Part shown: positions 24,001 to 35,312 of the stretch, piece by piece
How the letters are laid out: each line of letters opens with the position of its first letter
Numbering within the stretch: the stretch's first letter is position 1
Origin: Dinochytrium kinnereticum
Taxonomy: Eukaryota; Chytridiomycota; Chytridiomycetes; Chytridiales; Chytridiaceae
NCBI GenBank assembly: GCA_027604005.1
Contig: JADGJT010000166.1
Location: forward strand, 1 to 47,459
Length of the DNA stretch: 47,459 nucleotides
Direction: 5' to 3'
Translations under genes and position numbers: made by a program
The notes under the pieces: generated by a model
Database searches by the model: none
The model's input: only the letters and a program-made list of their open reading frames with translations
Told to the model about the DNA's origin: nothing

Positions 24001-25664
24001 CACTTCCATTAGATTGAATGGGCATTGTACCTTTATATTGCAGAGGTATTGCACCAATAAGGGCACAATACTCTTCCAACTCTGAGATAGCAGCCTTTAG
24101 CTGCGCTTCGGATATCTCGAAGGACGAAGATTCGGTACAGGCCGATTCCTGAAGAGGAATGTTAGATGATATGCACGCGAATTATTCATACCAAGTTATG
24201 TGCTTTCGTTATCGATAGGAGGAAACAGGCAGGCAGTATACATTTCAGAAGAAAATAACTCGAAAAACCCGAAGCAAAGAAACAAAAAGGAGAAAGCTGA
24301 TGTAAAATACCTTCGTCAAAAATAATAATTGAGTTTCTTACATTTAAGTATAAGCCATGGAAGAATATTTGAAGAAAAAGAAGCCTACAGGGTACCTTAC
24401 CTCAAATCAATTCGCTGTGACCTTCGCATAGTCTCATCAACCAAATAATTATAGGGCAAGAACACAACATCCGCATTAGCTAGTTGGTCACGAGAGTAAA
24501 AATAAGGGCAAATTCTGATTATTCCGGCATTAGAACATAATAAAGCCTTGAGCCAAGAAATGAATAGAGTATATCTACCCGTTTGCGGTTCCAAACTTGA
24601 CCAAATCTTCGAGATCTGGTATATTTTTTCCAGAATTCGAGGCAGCCGGAAGGTTGCCCTTGAATTCTGAAAAAAGAAGTTTTCACATAAACAAATACAC
24701 AGAACTAAGAGGCTTTCTTACGCTCAAAATTGGCATAAAACTTGCAGGTCTTCCTCTCAACTGCCCTTCTGCACATTTCTGCGCGTTCGGACACACTTCC
24801 AGGGTGAGCCATGACGTTGGGATGTATACAGAGGTGATCGCGGCTTGAGAGAACACACACCTTTGGGCTACGACCATAAAACCATTCGGCGTGAAAATAC
24901 AAACCAACAGAGACGCCAAATATAATAAGAACTTAAAAAGAAGAAAAAAAGCAAACTCACGAATAAGCAACATTTCTGATTTCTTTTAAGCTTTGCGAGA
25001 GTTGGGAATGAGTCCTCGCGGCAAAAAATATCTTTGGAGCTGGGTCCACCAGAGCCGAATTCCGATCTGGCTGAGAGACTACGCGGTCAAGCTCCGCAAG
25101 TAAAGGCTTCAATATTTCCTGCGTAGACGAGGATGCCGATAACAGGGAAAGCTGGGCTTGACGACGGGCATGATAGGCCTCTTGCCAGGCTAAAGCGGCA
25201 CAGAGGAGGGTGAGCTGGAAGATATGAATTAGAAATATGATTACCAGGAGCAATTCAGAGAATGAAGATGAAGTTTATGATCATGATTGTATACCGTTTT
25301 CCCAGTTCCTGTTGGGCTTTCGATCATGACATTAGATTGCTGGTTTAATTGAAGGTGAATTCTGTCAAAAGGCCGAGGAATACTTAGACGATATATATTT
25401 ACATGTTGCAATCCAGCTATGACCTTTTCCAGGATTTTAACTTGACACTCATAAGCTTTTGATGATTATGGTGGAATTGTTGTTGTCAGCATCATTTCTA
25501 TTAATGCGGAAACCGAACGCACGTTTGAACGGGAACTTGACGGTGATGCCTTCGACGTTGAGCTGCACAAATTTGGGCTCTTTCCGCTGGTGGGATGATC
25601 GTGATGTTGATGCCAACGACTCCGACGATCTGACAGTGACTAGGTGCGGTTTTGAAACCTTCAT
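21095..25664 (-). CDS. RTEL1: RTEL1, iron-sulfur DNA helicase
   Basis: An intron-rich gene of the XPD/RAD3-like superfamily 2 helicases. In order: [14 protein letters not shown] then [12 protein letters not shown] (Q-motif region); Walker [10 protein letters not shown] near 25310; [19 protein letters not shown]; then the four Fe-S cluster cysteines in LCIHPN, EMCRRA, KTCKFY and RICPYF. The Walker B box FDEAH is split by an intron after GAC GAA G, with an 11-nt exon supplying AHNL. Later come [37 protein letters not shown] and [17 protein letters not shown] (motif VI). The last exon (from 21835) adds an RTEL1-type harmonin-N-like helical domain near [16 protein letters not shown]. The known role is dismantling of D-loops, telomeric T-loops and G-quadruplexes. 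No C-terminal RING is seen. The start at 25664 is the best methionine but adds a Ser-rich leader. Confidence 0.92.
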
Positions 25665-26195
25665 TTGCTCAAAGATTGTCCGAGAAGTCTGATTTCAACT
25701 GGACCCATGGATATAGCGTCATGCATTTCGGGTTGCTCTTGAATGGAGCCAGACGGGTGATGCTGATTTCGAAAGTTAGAATGAGTACGTAGAAGGTTCG
25801 GCTTGGCAGCGTTTCTTCCTCAAAATAGTTAATGGGTGATGAAGTGAAAATGGCATTCACAGGAGGATCAGGGGCTTGGCTTGCTCATTTTCTGCCTCTA
25901 TACTATCATTCGCAACGGATACTTTTTAGCCGATAGTATGTATGAATATCAAGCGGCGACTATTCAGTTTTCATCCATCTTCGCTGAATATAATAAAAGC
26001 GTATCTATGCACATTCCCCAGGCAACAGCCCTCAAATCAACAGCATGAGACAGTCCAGCCTGTTTCCTTCCGTGGCGAACGAGCCAGCATTGAAGACGGG
26101 ACTGCTGAAGATTATTACATAAGCCAGTCGAACAATTCCAACCCGAAAACCTCATCCTTTACTTCTTTCAAAGCAAGTTCGCACAGTAGTTAATA
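25665..26195. promoter_or_regulatory. Divergent upstream region of RTEL1 and the desulfurase-like gene
   Basis: About 530 bases between two outward-facing starts. No coding frame with splice or family support. Promoters of both genes are expected here; no specific element identified. Confidence 0.4.
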
Positions 26196-28088
26196 ATGGA
26201 TTCAAAGCTCAACGTCGAATGGGCCCGGTCAAGATTCCCAGCCATTGCCAACAATGATCCAAAGTCATCATTCACTTACATGGACAATGCTGGTGGGTCT
26301 GCAGTTCTCGACACCGTGATCAACAAAATCGGCGAGTACCTATCCTTGACCAATGTCCAGCTGGTTAGATTGTCTTTCATCCACTGTTTATCTCTCGTCG
26401 AACTCAACTTAGAGGCATAAGGATGCAATGCATTCGCATGCATAGTTGAATTCATTCTCTTTCTGCTGCAGTGATCAGACCAACCTCGTCACTGAATCCC
26501 TCCATCAGGGTGCATCATACAGGATCAGCCAGGAATCAACCACTCTCGTTAAGCTCGGTAATGAAGCGGGTAGAATGTTCATTAATGCTGAGCATCTCGA
26601 TGAGATCGTCATGGGAAGTTCCACGACCCAGGTTTTAAATGACTTCCAAAGCAGTTGTTGACCCATCCATCAGCTGATAGAAAACCTTGCAAGAGCTATG
26701 GAGCCTGGTCTTAAGCGTTATCACGAGATTATCATATCCAATACGGATCATGAAGGTATTCGAGCTTCCCTGTTTTCGATTATCGTGCATTATCTCCTTA
26801 CTGTGAGTCTTCTCATTATCTTAAGCAAACGTCGGGCCGATGGTTCGAATGGCCAAGCGCCGAGGCCTGAAGCTCAAGGTCTGGCAGGTAAACAAGAAGA
26901 CACTTGAGTTGGATATCGCCGATCTTAAAAAACTATTGACCAAAAACACACGTCTTGGTTAGCCACCGCAGTATATGGTTTTATCTTATTTACTTACGTA
27001 TAACTTTTATAAATGGTATTATAGTGGCTATGACACATTGCTCCAATATTCTTGGAACCGTGAATGACATCTCCGCTATCGCGAAGTTAGTTCATACAAT
27101 CCCAGGTGCTGAGATTTGGTAAATATAACTCTTTTGATAAAAAAAGTGCTGAGTCAACTATTATCAGTGTTGATGGTGTCGCCTATGCTCCTCACAAGTA
27201 AGCAGCTCGTTGTTTGAACGAAGTATTTATACAAATATAGGTCAATCGACGTTCAGGTCCTGAATGTCGACTTTTATGTCTTCTCATGGTACAAAGTGTT
27301 TGGTCCTCATATTTCTATGTTGTATACGCGACGCTCGGCGGCAGCTCGTCTCTCCTCACTGGCGCATTTCTTTATTCACGCCACTGAGCGACCCTACACC
27401 TTTCAACCAGGAGGGCAGAACTACGAGCTTAGCGCCAGTCTTCCTTACATTCTTGCTTACGTTGCTGAAGCTGGAAGAGGATTCCCGCTTACGCTATCAA
27501 TGGAGGGTACAGAAAGCCAAAGAGTTACTAACCTCCTTGGTTCCCTCTCCTATAACGATATTGCTGCTGGTTATGAAAAGTTTTCGGCCCATGAGGAAAA
27601 GCTTTCGTCAATTCTGTTGGAATATTTAGCGTCGAGGAAGGATGTCTATAGGGTGATTGGTAGGCCCCAGCCTGGGCCTGATCGAGTGCCAACGATTGCG
27701 TTCCTTGTGAAGGGGATGAAGAGCGAGGATGTTGTGCTGAAGGTTGATAAGCATAACATTGGTATTAGATTCGGCCACTTCGTAAGTGTTTGTCTTGTTA
27801 CCCCCCCATTTTCTAAATGTATTTGTCTCTACTCAAAAAAAAACACTAACCTATATAAATCAGTATGGTGAGTTGATTGGATAGGAGCGCAAGTTAAAAT
27901 TTAACTATGGTCTTGTCTTTTACTAATTTAAAGCACACCGCTTGATTGTCGGATCGCTGGGTCTGGATGAGCGAGATGGTGTGGTGCGTGTGTCGCTCGC
28001 ACACTACAACACTGAGGAGGAGGTACGACGGCTGACGGGCCTCCTAGATGATATTGTTGGCACTCAGTTGCCTAGCAGCAAGCTGTGA
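26196..28088 (+). CDS. Cysteine desulfurase-like PLP enzyme (class V aminotransferase fold, TIGR01976-type)
   Basis: Several exons: 26196-26363, 26479-26631, one from about 26677, and others to the stop at 28086-28088. Key segments: FTYMDNAGGSAVLD near the N-terminus; STTQLIENLARAM across a splice; ISNTDHEANVGPM, which in this family places the cofactor-stacking His; THCSNILGTVNDI; VDGVAYAPHK with the PLP-binding Asp; and FSWYKVFGPHIS, whose Lys should form the internal aldimine. The C-terminal part has PTIAFLVKG and GVVRVSLAHYNTEEEV. Most like the SufS/Csd-related subgroup with unknown physiological substrate, so calling it a true desulfurase is inference. Divergent from RTEL1. Confidence 0.87.
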
Positions 28089-28487
28089 GTCTGCACAGTT
28101 CGGTCAGGAACGTCGGGTGAGACGGCCATGAAATCATCATGTTGCTCTGGGGAGAGGCGCGACAAAGTCTGTCTTTAAAAAGTCTGAAAAAAAAGCATCA
28201 AACAAATTGCTGGGTTTTGGGTTTCCCCTTTCCTCCCACCTCACTCAGTGTCACCCACAGTCTGTTGCTGGTGCTGCTGCCCTCATCGCTGCTGATTCTC
28301 ACCTCAGCTGACCGCATTCCGATTTGAATCCGCAAGCGAGCGATGCCGTTGCTGCTGTGAGCGGCGATTGCAAATTGACTGTTTGAAATCGCATTGCATC
28401 GCTTTCTGACTTTACGACTGAAGGTGTGTGAATGGAGGTAGTAGCTGCTGTTACTCATTGCAAGTCTGCAGCTGCTTTCAAGCAAAG
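28089..28487. other. Intergenic / 5' leader with an upstream ATG
   Basis: About 400 bases. An ATG at 28432 opens an 85-codon frame that overlaps the start of the next gene in a different frame. It could act as an upstream ORF if the leader is unspliced. Confidence 0.4.
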
Positions 28488-31400
28488 ATGGATCCATCGA
28501 TCGCTACAGAGGCGATCACCACCTCAACATCCGTTCAGGAATCTACAGGAGCATTTATGGCCAATGCATTCACAACCACAACCACAACCCTTCCCTCCTC
28601 GTCCCTTCCATACTCTCCAACTCCAACCTCATTCATCCTGGGCGGTGTGGTCGGGGGTGCCCTGCTGCTGGCCATGCTGGGCATCCTGATCTATGCCTCC
28701 TCCCCAAAGGCTTTTCTTTGGCTGGAACGAAGGGATCGGGCCAAAAATGCCGCTGCTATTGCCGCTGATGGCGGTTATTCAGGTGATCGGCCTGTTTCTT
28801 CAAGAAGCACAGGCATCGGAAACTCAGGCGCCGAAGACTCTGGGGCGCAGCGCATGTCTCGAAAGCAGTCCATGGCCAGCTTGGCTTCCAGTTCTGTCCG
28901 GCATCCTGTGTCAGGAAGCTTCTCTGGAGGAATTCATGAAATGGAGGAAGGGCAGAGAAGTGCTAAAGGATCTTCTCGGCCCGGCTCAGCCTTTGGATAT
29001 GGAGGTCCAGGAACTCCTGCGTCAACGAGACCAACGTCGAGGCGGCCATCTGCCGCCTCCATCATGCACATGCTGGCCATGGCAGGTGGAGTCGGAATGG
29101 AGGAGCGGTCTGAATCCTTCCGTATAGGCAACAGGTCATCTGCGTTCTTCACTACAGAGCGGATGCCAAGCAACATCGAGATGGATGCTATTAACCGAGG
29201 CGCCATGACCGGAACAACGGGCAGCGGTGAAAGCAGCGGAAATGGAACAACGTCGACCTCGAATGGAAGCGGGAGTGGCAGCCACTTTAATAGTGAGAGC
29301 GGGACTTCTTCTCAACGTCACCGAACCTTCCGTCGGACGGATGATGACCAGAATTCGGACTACATCTACGTTTCGGATTCAGGCATCATGGCACCTGGGA
29401 ATATTTACCGTGTGCCCTCTCACAGCAGCATTCCTGGTGACCCGATTGGGAGTAAGCGTTGGAGTGAGTTTCCTCCTCCTCCAGCGACTTGGGAGGCGGC
29501 AGCGCAAGGGCCATCTTCGAAAAGCAGTAAGCGAAAGAGTGTGGGGGATGCCTTCATTCAAGCCGGTGCTTACATTCGTGAATTAAGGAAGAGCAACAGT
29601 TTTATTATGCAGAGCCCAACTTTCCCTGCTCAGAGGGGCATCTTTGATGATATGTTTCCTCCTTCAGTAAGGCAGTCATCGTCATCTTCATCATCAACAG
29701 GCTCCAAGGGAGGCAATCTACCGCGAGTGCTGTCGGCTCCAAATGTGGCCTCCATGCAACGCCCAGTTGGCTCTGTCCGGCCTATCGCAGCCTCCTCACA
29801 ATTCCCTCCGAACTCTTATGCTGCGGTCGGCCGCCGTGGCGGTAGCTCTACTTCCGTCGTGGAAAGAGGTCGCTGGCCGACCGGCGCTGAGCATCCTGGT
29901 CCTGGGAACGATACGAACCTTGCGTCTACGCTTCACAGTTATCGATCACGATCGGCAGAGTCGAGGCTTCCACCGATTAACACGGCATACGCCGGAGGTT
30001 ATTCTAGGACCACGGCCTTGATGTTTGAAGACGGCGGTGACGAGGAAGGAGAGAGGTCCTCCTCTTTTTTCGTTCCTCCCTTTGCTTTCGGAGATGGAAG
30101 ACCTTATTCTGCGTTCGATCTTTACCGGCCTTCAAACTTCACACCAATGTCTCCGGGTCCTGGCACGGCCGGAGGAGGTATTCGAGCATTTGCGGATGGA
30201 GATGAGGAGATATCCACTTTAGATCGGCCATCATCCACAACATCTTTCACGCATCGGATTGCAGCGGTTGGATACCACCCAGGATATGCAGGACAATTGC
30301 AATTCCATCAACCCTTCATGCCTACATTGTCCGACAGTGCACGCCGTCCTCAATCTATGGGCGGGCAACCGATTTCATCCTTTGGGGATATATTTGCGGA
30401 TGGCGATGGAGGTGACTTTGCTACCGCGCAGAGACCACGTTTTAGCCTTGATGGGGATGAAGAGAACGACGCCGATGAAGACACCGAGGATCAGGATGAT
30501 GAGGGCGAGGCACAGCGTGTATTTAAGCCAATCGGAACTATGGCTGCTCGCTCACCAGTTAAGGCAGTCGCTGGAGATGGAAATCTAGGTATCGGAAGGG
30601 CGAGCGCGAATCCTCCGCAGCATCGCTCACCGAACCGCAACTCTGCTCCGAATCTCCAGTTTACGCGGAATCCGAATATGCCAAACCAACCTCCTCCTCA
30701 GTTAATGGCACATCCGCCTCCTTTCATGATGCAGCCAATGTACCAACCCTATCACTCGTCCCTAAGTCGACCTCCCGTGATGACAATGGGATACCCACCT
30801 TCGTCGTCTGTCGCGCCTCCAGGCTTCCCCATACCCGCCCCTCAATTCTTCATGCAACCCTATTTCACCACCACGCAGCCTCCTATTTTGCCGGAAATGA
30901 TTCGATCATTTAGCGACGAGGTTTCCAACTCGTCCTCGCTTTACTATGCTCCTTCCTCCAGAGCTGGAAGCCCTGCACATTGGATTCCTGTGGGTGCCAC
31001 ACCACCGCCGTCTGTTCCTCAAGATTCCAAGGTAGATCTTCCGACTATCACTGAGATAACGGAGGAAGGCGGTGGGACGAGAGAAAGAAAGTCAAAGGAA
31101 GCAAAAAAGACGGGGAGGGCGGTAGAAGGAAAGAAGACTGCACGAGGAATCATCACAACGACGGAGCTTCCTCCTCCGATCACAACTCGTCCCATTTCTG
31201 GATCTGTCCTGGGAACTGTTTTGGGCACGAACGCCGACGGTCCCACAACACCATCATCACCGATAACGCCGTCTACACGCTTCTCTACTTCAACCCACCC
31301 AACAACAACCACATCGTCCTCTGAGTACAGAACTCAAAAAAATATGTCACCTGTCTCAACCACATCCCGTGGCGCGGACGCCTCTGCTCCTTCCACACGA

Positions 31401-31925
31401 CAGCCGCGGATGTCTGCTACCTCTGCCCCAGTGACTCAGACGACTCTTTCTGCAGGGGGTGGGACGCTAACATCCCACACGTCCATATCATCCGTGTCGA
31501 AACCTCGTTTCCAGTCACCGATCACGCCAATGTTACCCACAACAGCCATTTCTCCAACGGAAGAGAACGTCCGTCGATCCTTCGCGGGCATGGTACGAAC
31601 CTCCGAACCCCCCAACACGGATGACGTCACCGCGCTCGTTGAGAGCATTCAAGCAGAGGTGCGGAATTCTTTTGTCCTATCATCCCCTGTTTCCAAAACG
31701 TCGCAGTACGTCGCTGCTGACTCGATGGACCACGCGCCACCGCCACCACCTCCTGTTGTATTTGAAGCAGTAGACTCGTTGGATAGAGCTCCGCCCCCTC
31801 CTCCGCCTTCAGTTATGGTTGCCCTTGGCGCAGAGTACAGTGGGAAAGGACGCGGAAAAGGAGGGGTTGAGGGGGATGTTGAAGCTAGTGGGAAGAAGAA
31901 GAGGAGCTCATGGTGGAGGCGATAA
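28488..31925 (+). CDS. Single-pass membrane protein with very long disordered tail
   Basis: One long open frame, 1,145 aa from the first in-frame ATG (MDPSIATEAITTST); the frame is open further upstream but without an ATG. There is no cleavable signal peptide. A Thr/Ser-rich head of about 50 residues (likely O-glycosylated) precedes one membrane span, FILGGVVGGALLLAMLGILI, and then YASSPKAFLWLERRDRAK. The tail of about 1,050 residues is Ser/Pro/Gly-rich, with poly-Ser, a Met/Pro-rich stretch (HPPPFMMQPMYQPYH), repeated SxDxAPPPPPP units near the end and a basic KKKRSSWWRR terminus. The Gly-rich span followed by a basic stop-transfer is typical of fungal wall-stress or mucin-like sensors, but no Cys-rich WSC domain is present. 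Function unknown. Confidence 0.8.
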   Translation: MDPSIATEAITTSTSVQESTGAFMANAFTTTTTTLPSSSLPYSPTPTSFILGGVVGGALLLAMLGILIYASSPKAFLWLERRDRAKNAAAIAADGGYSGDRPVSSRSTGIGNSGAEDSGAQRMSRKQSMASLASSSVRHPVSGSFSGGIHEMEEGQRSAKGSSRPGSAFGYGGPGTPASTRPTSRRPSAASIMHMLAMAGGVGMEERSESFRIGNRSSAFFTTERMPSNIEMDAINRGAMTGTTGSGESSGNGTTSTSNGSGSGSHFNSESGTSSQRHRTFRRTDDDQNSDYIYVSDSGIMAPGNIYRVPSHSSIPGDPIGSKRWSEFPPPPATWEAAAQGPSSKSSKRKSVGDAFIQAGAYIRELRKSNSFIMQSPTFPAQRGIFDDMFPPSVRQSSSSSSSTGSKGGNLPRVLSAPNVASMQRPVGSVRPIAASSQFPPNSYAAVGRRGGSSTSVVERGRWPTGAEHPGPGNDTNLASTLHSYRSRSAESRLPPINTAYAGGYSRTTALMFEDGGDEEGERSSSFFVPPFAFGDGRPYSAFDLYRPSNFTPMSPGPGTAGGGIRAFADGDEEISTLDRPSSTTSFTHRIAAVGYHPGYAGQLQFHQPFMPTLSDSARRPQSMGGQPISSFGDIFADGDGGDFATAQRPRFSLDGDEENDADEDTEDQDDEGEAQRVFKPIGTMAARSPVKAVAGDGNLGIGRASANPPQHRSPNRNSAPNLQFTRNPNMPNQPPPQLMAHPPPFMMQPMYQPYHSSLSRPPVMTMGYPPSSSVAPPGFPIPAPQFFMQPYFTTTQPPILPEMIRSFSDEVSNSSSLYYAPSSRAGSPAHWIPVGATPPPSVPQDSKVDLPTITEITEEGGGTRERKSKEAKKTGRAVEGKKTARGIITTTELPPPITTRPISGSVLGTVLGTNADGPTTPSSPITPSTRFSTSTHPTTTTSSSEYRTQKNMSPVSTTSRGADASAPSTRQPRMSATSAPVTQTTLSAGGGTLTSHTSISSVSKPRFQSPITPMLPTTAISPTEENVRRSFAGMVRTSEPPNTDDVTALVESIQAEVRNSFVLSSPVSKTSQYVAADSMDHAPPPPPPVVFEAVDSLDRAPPPPPPSVMVALGAEYSGKGRGKGGVEGDVEASGKKKRSSWWRR

Positions 31926-33704
31926 TAATGATAGGCTTTACGTTACCTGTTCATCCTGTCCGTGATTTCTCTACAGACTATTTTTTTCGGAGGGCAATCG
32001 ATTAGAAGATGTACATGATGTATTGTGATTCTATGGGCCGATTCTTTTTTTTCTTTCTTTTTTTCTTTATAGCTTTTTTTCCCGTTTCATTTTCGCGTTC
32101 CACAACAATAGACGCACTAGGCCGAACGGCGTAATAAAAGAGCACGCAATTCTCAAATCTTTAATCATTATTGGAATAGCCTTTATCCATTTTTCTTTAT
32201 CATCTCGCCTGCAGATACTCGCATCTGATTTTTATTCAATTACATGTTTGTTTTACCACATTATTTCCTGTCTAATTTCATCCATACCAGAAACTTTATT
32301 TCCCCTGATGTAGCGATTGATCTGTCAACAGTAACAAAAAATTCCAGAACTAATCCCATGCATCTGTCTCAATATATCTAAAAAAACCAAATTAGGAACA
32401 TAAAAAAGATCCAATGTATCTCAGTTTTATTACCAGCAAAAACACTGTTTGGTAAAATGAAGTCTTTGGGGTTAAAACACCATAAATCCTCTCTATACCG
32501 GGGAAAAAATAGCCTCAGAGGCGTTCAGCTTCAACGGAGGCACAACTAGTGGTTTCGCCGCCCATTCCGATGTTGAGATTTAGCCACGGATGGAAAAAAA
32601 ACACCGTGATAAAAATTGTTAAGATAAACACGTTAAAGTAAAGAGAGTTCTAATAGCAGTATCTTATATCATTAAAGACATTAGAGAATCGAGCTGAGAG
32701 AATCAGATGCTAATGCGTAAAGCTGTGAAAATGATTAATAAAATCATACTGAAACAAATCAAGTCACGCAGAAAGAATAGAATAAGTGAGGATATGTAGC
32801 AGGGTTCGAAATGTAAATTTGAACTCGTATTCTGAGCCTGAACGACTTCCGACGCATATTATAAAAGTCATCGAGAACTGATGAAAAAAGTAAATTAGAA
32901 GCCAGATCCAAAGGAAGTCCCAAGATCTTGCTGCCTGGCCTTCAAAGGCTAACAATGGCTGTCTCTCAGCACTCTTGTTGAAATTCAACGGACTGTTGAC
33001 TCATTGAGAATGAGGGGAAAACTTGCAAAGAAAGCCATGCGAGTATGTGATTAAAGGTAACAAGGTACGTTCAAGCATGTCCTGTCATATGAGTGAGGCA
33101 GTGATGACATTGTGGAGTTTCGATGGAGAGGGATGGGGAGGAGGGTGTGATGTGTGTGAGAATGATGGATCAAAGGCAATGTAATGAACTTTCTGGCTTG
33201 GAACGATCCCACTCCCATTGACGTTTGACAAGGGCTGCATTTCCAAAATGATCGGGCTTATGAGACACGGTGCTGGTGTTTGGGAGACGCGAAACCTTGA
33301 TCGTCATACTCCATTATCGATGCTGGAATCGAATAAATTCACAAAGGCGCTCGCTCTTCCGTACGAAAGCAAAGGAGCATTGCGAAATGAGGTCTGCATA
33401 TCATCTCTATTAAGGACGCAGTGATCCCGTTCGGCAGCATAAGTGAGTAGCCGAAAGATTCACGGCTTCAACAATATACGAGCTTTCTATTTAGATCAGG
33501 TTTGGATGCGACAGTCCAAATTTGTTTCGGCTAAATATCACCAGCCTAGGATATACAGTAATCATTTTCGGCGAACGGCCCCGGAGTCATTCATTGCTTT
33601 GCTGAAAAGCGGAGAGTCGATAGATTGCATGGCGTGCAATATGCTTCTCGTTACAAGAGCGCCATAGTACTTAAAACTCATCAGGAATAACACAAAGGGA
33701 TCGA
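31926..33704. other. Gene-poor intergenic interval
   Basis: About 1.8 kb, AT-rich in its first half with T-runs near 32045-32090. Small frames at 33218-33424 and 33443-33667 (+) and 32764-32988 (-) show no motif, codon pattern or splice support. I see no RNA gene. Confidence 0.5.
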
Positions 33705-34639
33705 TCAAGGCGGCCGCTCGTCATCGGAAGGAGTTCCACCGTAGTTCTCGTTTTTCTTGTCGCTGTTGGACACCCTATACTTTCTTATGGGCATCCGAAT
33801 ACCTTGGCCCATGAGCTAGTAGGATTTTCAGCGAATTTCAACAAAGCACACCCAATTGCAGAAGAATAGAAAGCCTGGGATACCTTTCGCGAAAAATTGG
33901 AAGTTGGCATCATGCCTGGAAAGGTTTTTGCAGAGTAAACTTTGAGTATATCCGAAGTGGTGGTTGCAAGGGCTTTAGTATCGGTGATGAGCTGGAAAGC
34001 GCGGCTAAAGTTGACGAAAGTCAGGAAAAGGATGGATACACGGCACCATTACTTACTCTGCTAAGTTCACTAGGGAGAACTTGAGCCTGTAACGGCCTTC
34101 TACGCGTATTGATATATCAGACTGCAGCCAAGTGACCCGGAAATGTAAGAGTATAATATGAGAATGTTGTAAAACGGCGAAAAAGCAATGGAAAAGCTAT
34201 TACTCACGAAAACGAAAAAGCAGCATAATCGATTTGATTCGTCTAATGCAACGCATGGAGGAACAACCAAGTCGCCAGCCATCAGGGAAAGTTCATGTGG
34301 TATTTTGGTGGATGTACGTTGCTGCTCTGTTCCATCAGATGACCATAAGGATACGTAAACAACAAAAACCGTAGCAGCCAAATGCGCTGCATCTATTGGA
34401 GCGCCATCTCTTGTCCCGACCAGCTCCACAACTGGAGGCTGTTTTACATGAGAAAAGGGAGCAATTAGAACTAAAAAAATCNNNNNNNNNNNNNNNNNNN
34501 NNNNNNNNNNNNNNNNNNNNNNNNNNNNNNNNNNNNNNNNNNNNNNNNNNNNNNNNNNNNNNNNNNNNNNNNNNNNNNNATCTTCCAACGGGTTCAACAA
34601 ACCAGCAAATTTTGTCTCACATATCTCCAAGGGATTTGG
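33705..34639 (-). CDS. Velvet-domain regulator, copy A (5' part unresolved, assembly gap)
   Basis: Exons read as about 34639 into the gap, then 34438-34208, 34121-34057, 34004-33884 and 33815-33705. The velvet fold signatures are present: PPVVELVGT, VYVSLWSSDG, LMAGDLVVPP, LCCFFVF, SDISIRVEGRYRLKFSL, KVYSAKTFPGMMP and LMGQGIRMPIRKYRV. Velvet proteins are fungal DNA-binding regulators (NF-kB-like fold) coupling development and secondary metabolism. The exon before the gap (QPNPLEICETKFAG) aligns only loosely with the expected QQPxxARxCGxGxKDRR block, which is missing or lies in the gap. No convincing start was found. Exon lengths and phases match copy B at 37152-38822, so the two are duplicates. 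It may be functional or an eroded copy. Confidence 0.8.
34482..34579. other. Assembly gap (98 N)
   Basis: A run of 98 undetermined bases inside an intron or exon of velvet copy A. Its length may be nominal. Confidence 0.99.
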
Positions 34640-34874
34640 CTGGAAAAAGAGAGATTGACCGAATGACGAACGGAGAGTGCCGTTAACGGTTTATTGGAGA
34701 GTCTTTGCCTCTCCGTCAAAGATTAGTGTCATTGGGAGGAACGCTTTGCCAGTTGGCTTTCTCGCAGATGAAATGAGTCCTGTGATCCAGGAGGGATGAG
34801 GGGGGGACAGATAGCCTGCACGAGCTCTCTCCCAGACTAGTCGGTTGCTTTTACTTCTCAGCAAGCCGCGCAGA

Positions 34875-35312
34875 TCAATACATTATCATAAATGTTCTTA
34901 GAGTCAGGCAGTTCAAAGCATCGACCTTGTCCTTGATCCTGCTAAAAACGTCTTTAAACCTGCTTGTGTAACAAGCCCGTCTCCACTGGTTCTCCTCCAG
35001 TTCGATCCCGAATTCCGCGTCAATAAATCGCATTGACTGTTTGGTAACCACGTACCCAGGCCACAATGCTGCTGCTTGGGTGAAGGAAGGTACATGCGCT
35101 TAACGACAGTTCTGAGGATTGTCCAGAGCGATGATTACTCGCAATAAAGCATTTTCTCTCATCACCCGAAAATACATAGAACGTTCGGCGTCGGATCGAA
35201 TTCTTAAGAGATTGTAAGCATCGCTGTAATGGCCTTCGACCCGAAGCCTGGCCAGTCTCCTTTGCTCTGATCCATTCCATCCCATCCCATCCCTTCCCCA
35301 TGACATTATCAA
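34875..35312 (-). pseudogene. Possible broken small coding frame
   Basis: Two minus-strand frames, 35312-35100 and 35066-34875, are in the same phase and separated by a single TAA at 35100-35102, after which the frame stays open through AHVPSFTQAAALWPGYVV. Together they would give about 145 codons with a mixed, protein-like composition (HYSDAYNLLRIRSDAERSMY...IELEENQWRRACYTSRFKDV). No family recognised. It could be a pseudogene, two exons, or chance. Confidence 0.25.

Noticed and set aside
33218..33667. Two small plus-strand frames
   Set aside because: Short, no motif, no splice partners, no codon pattern different from background.
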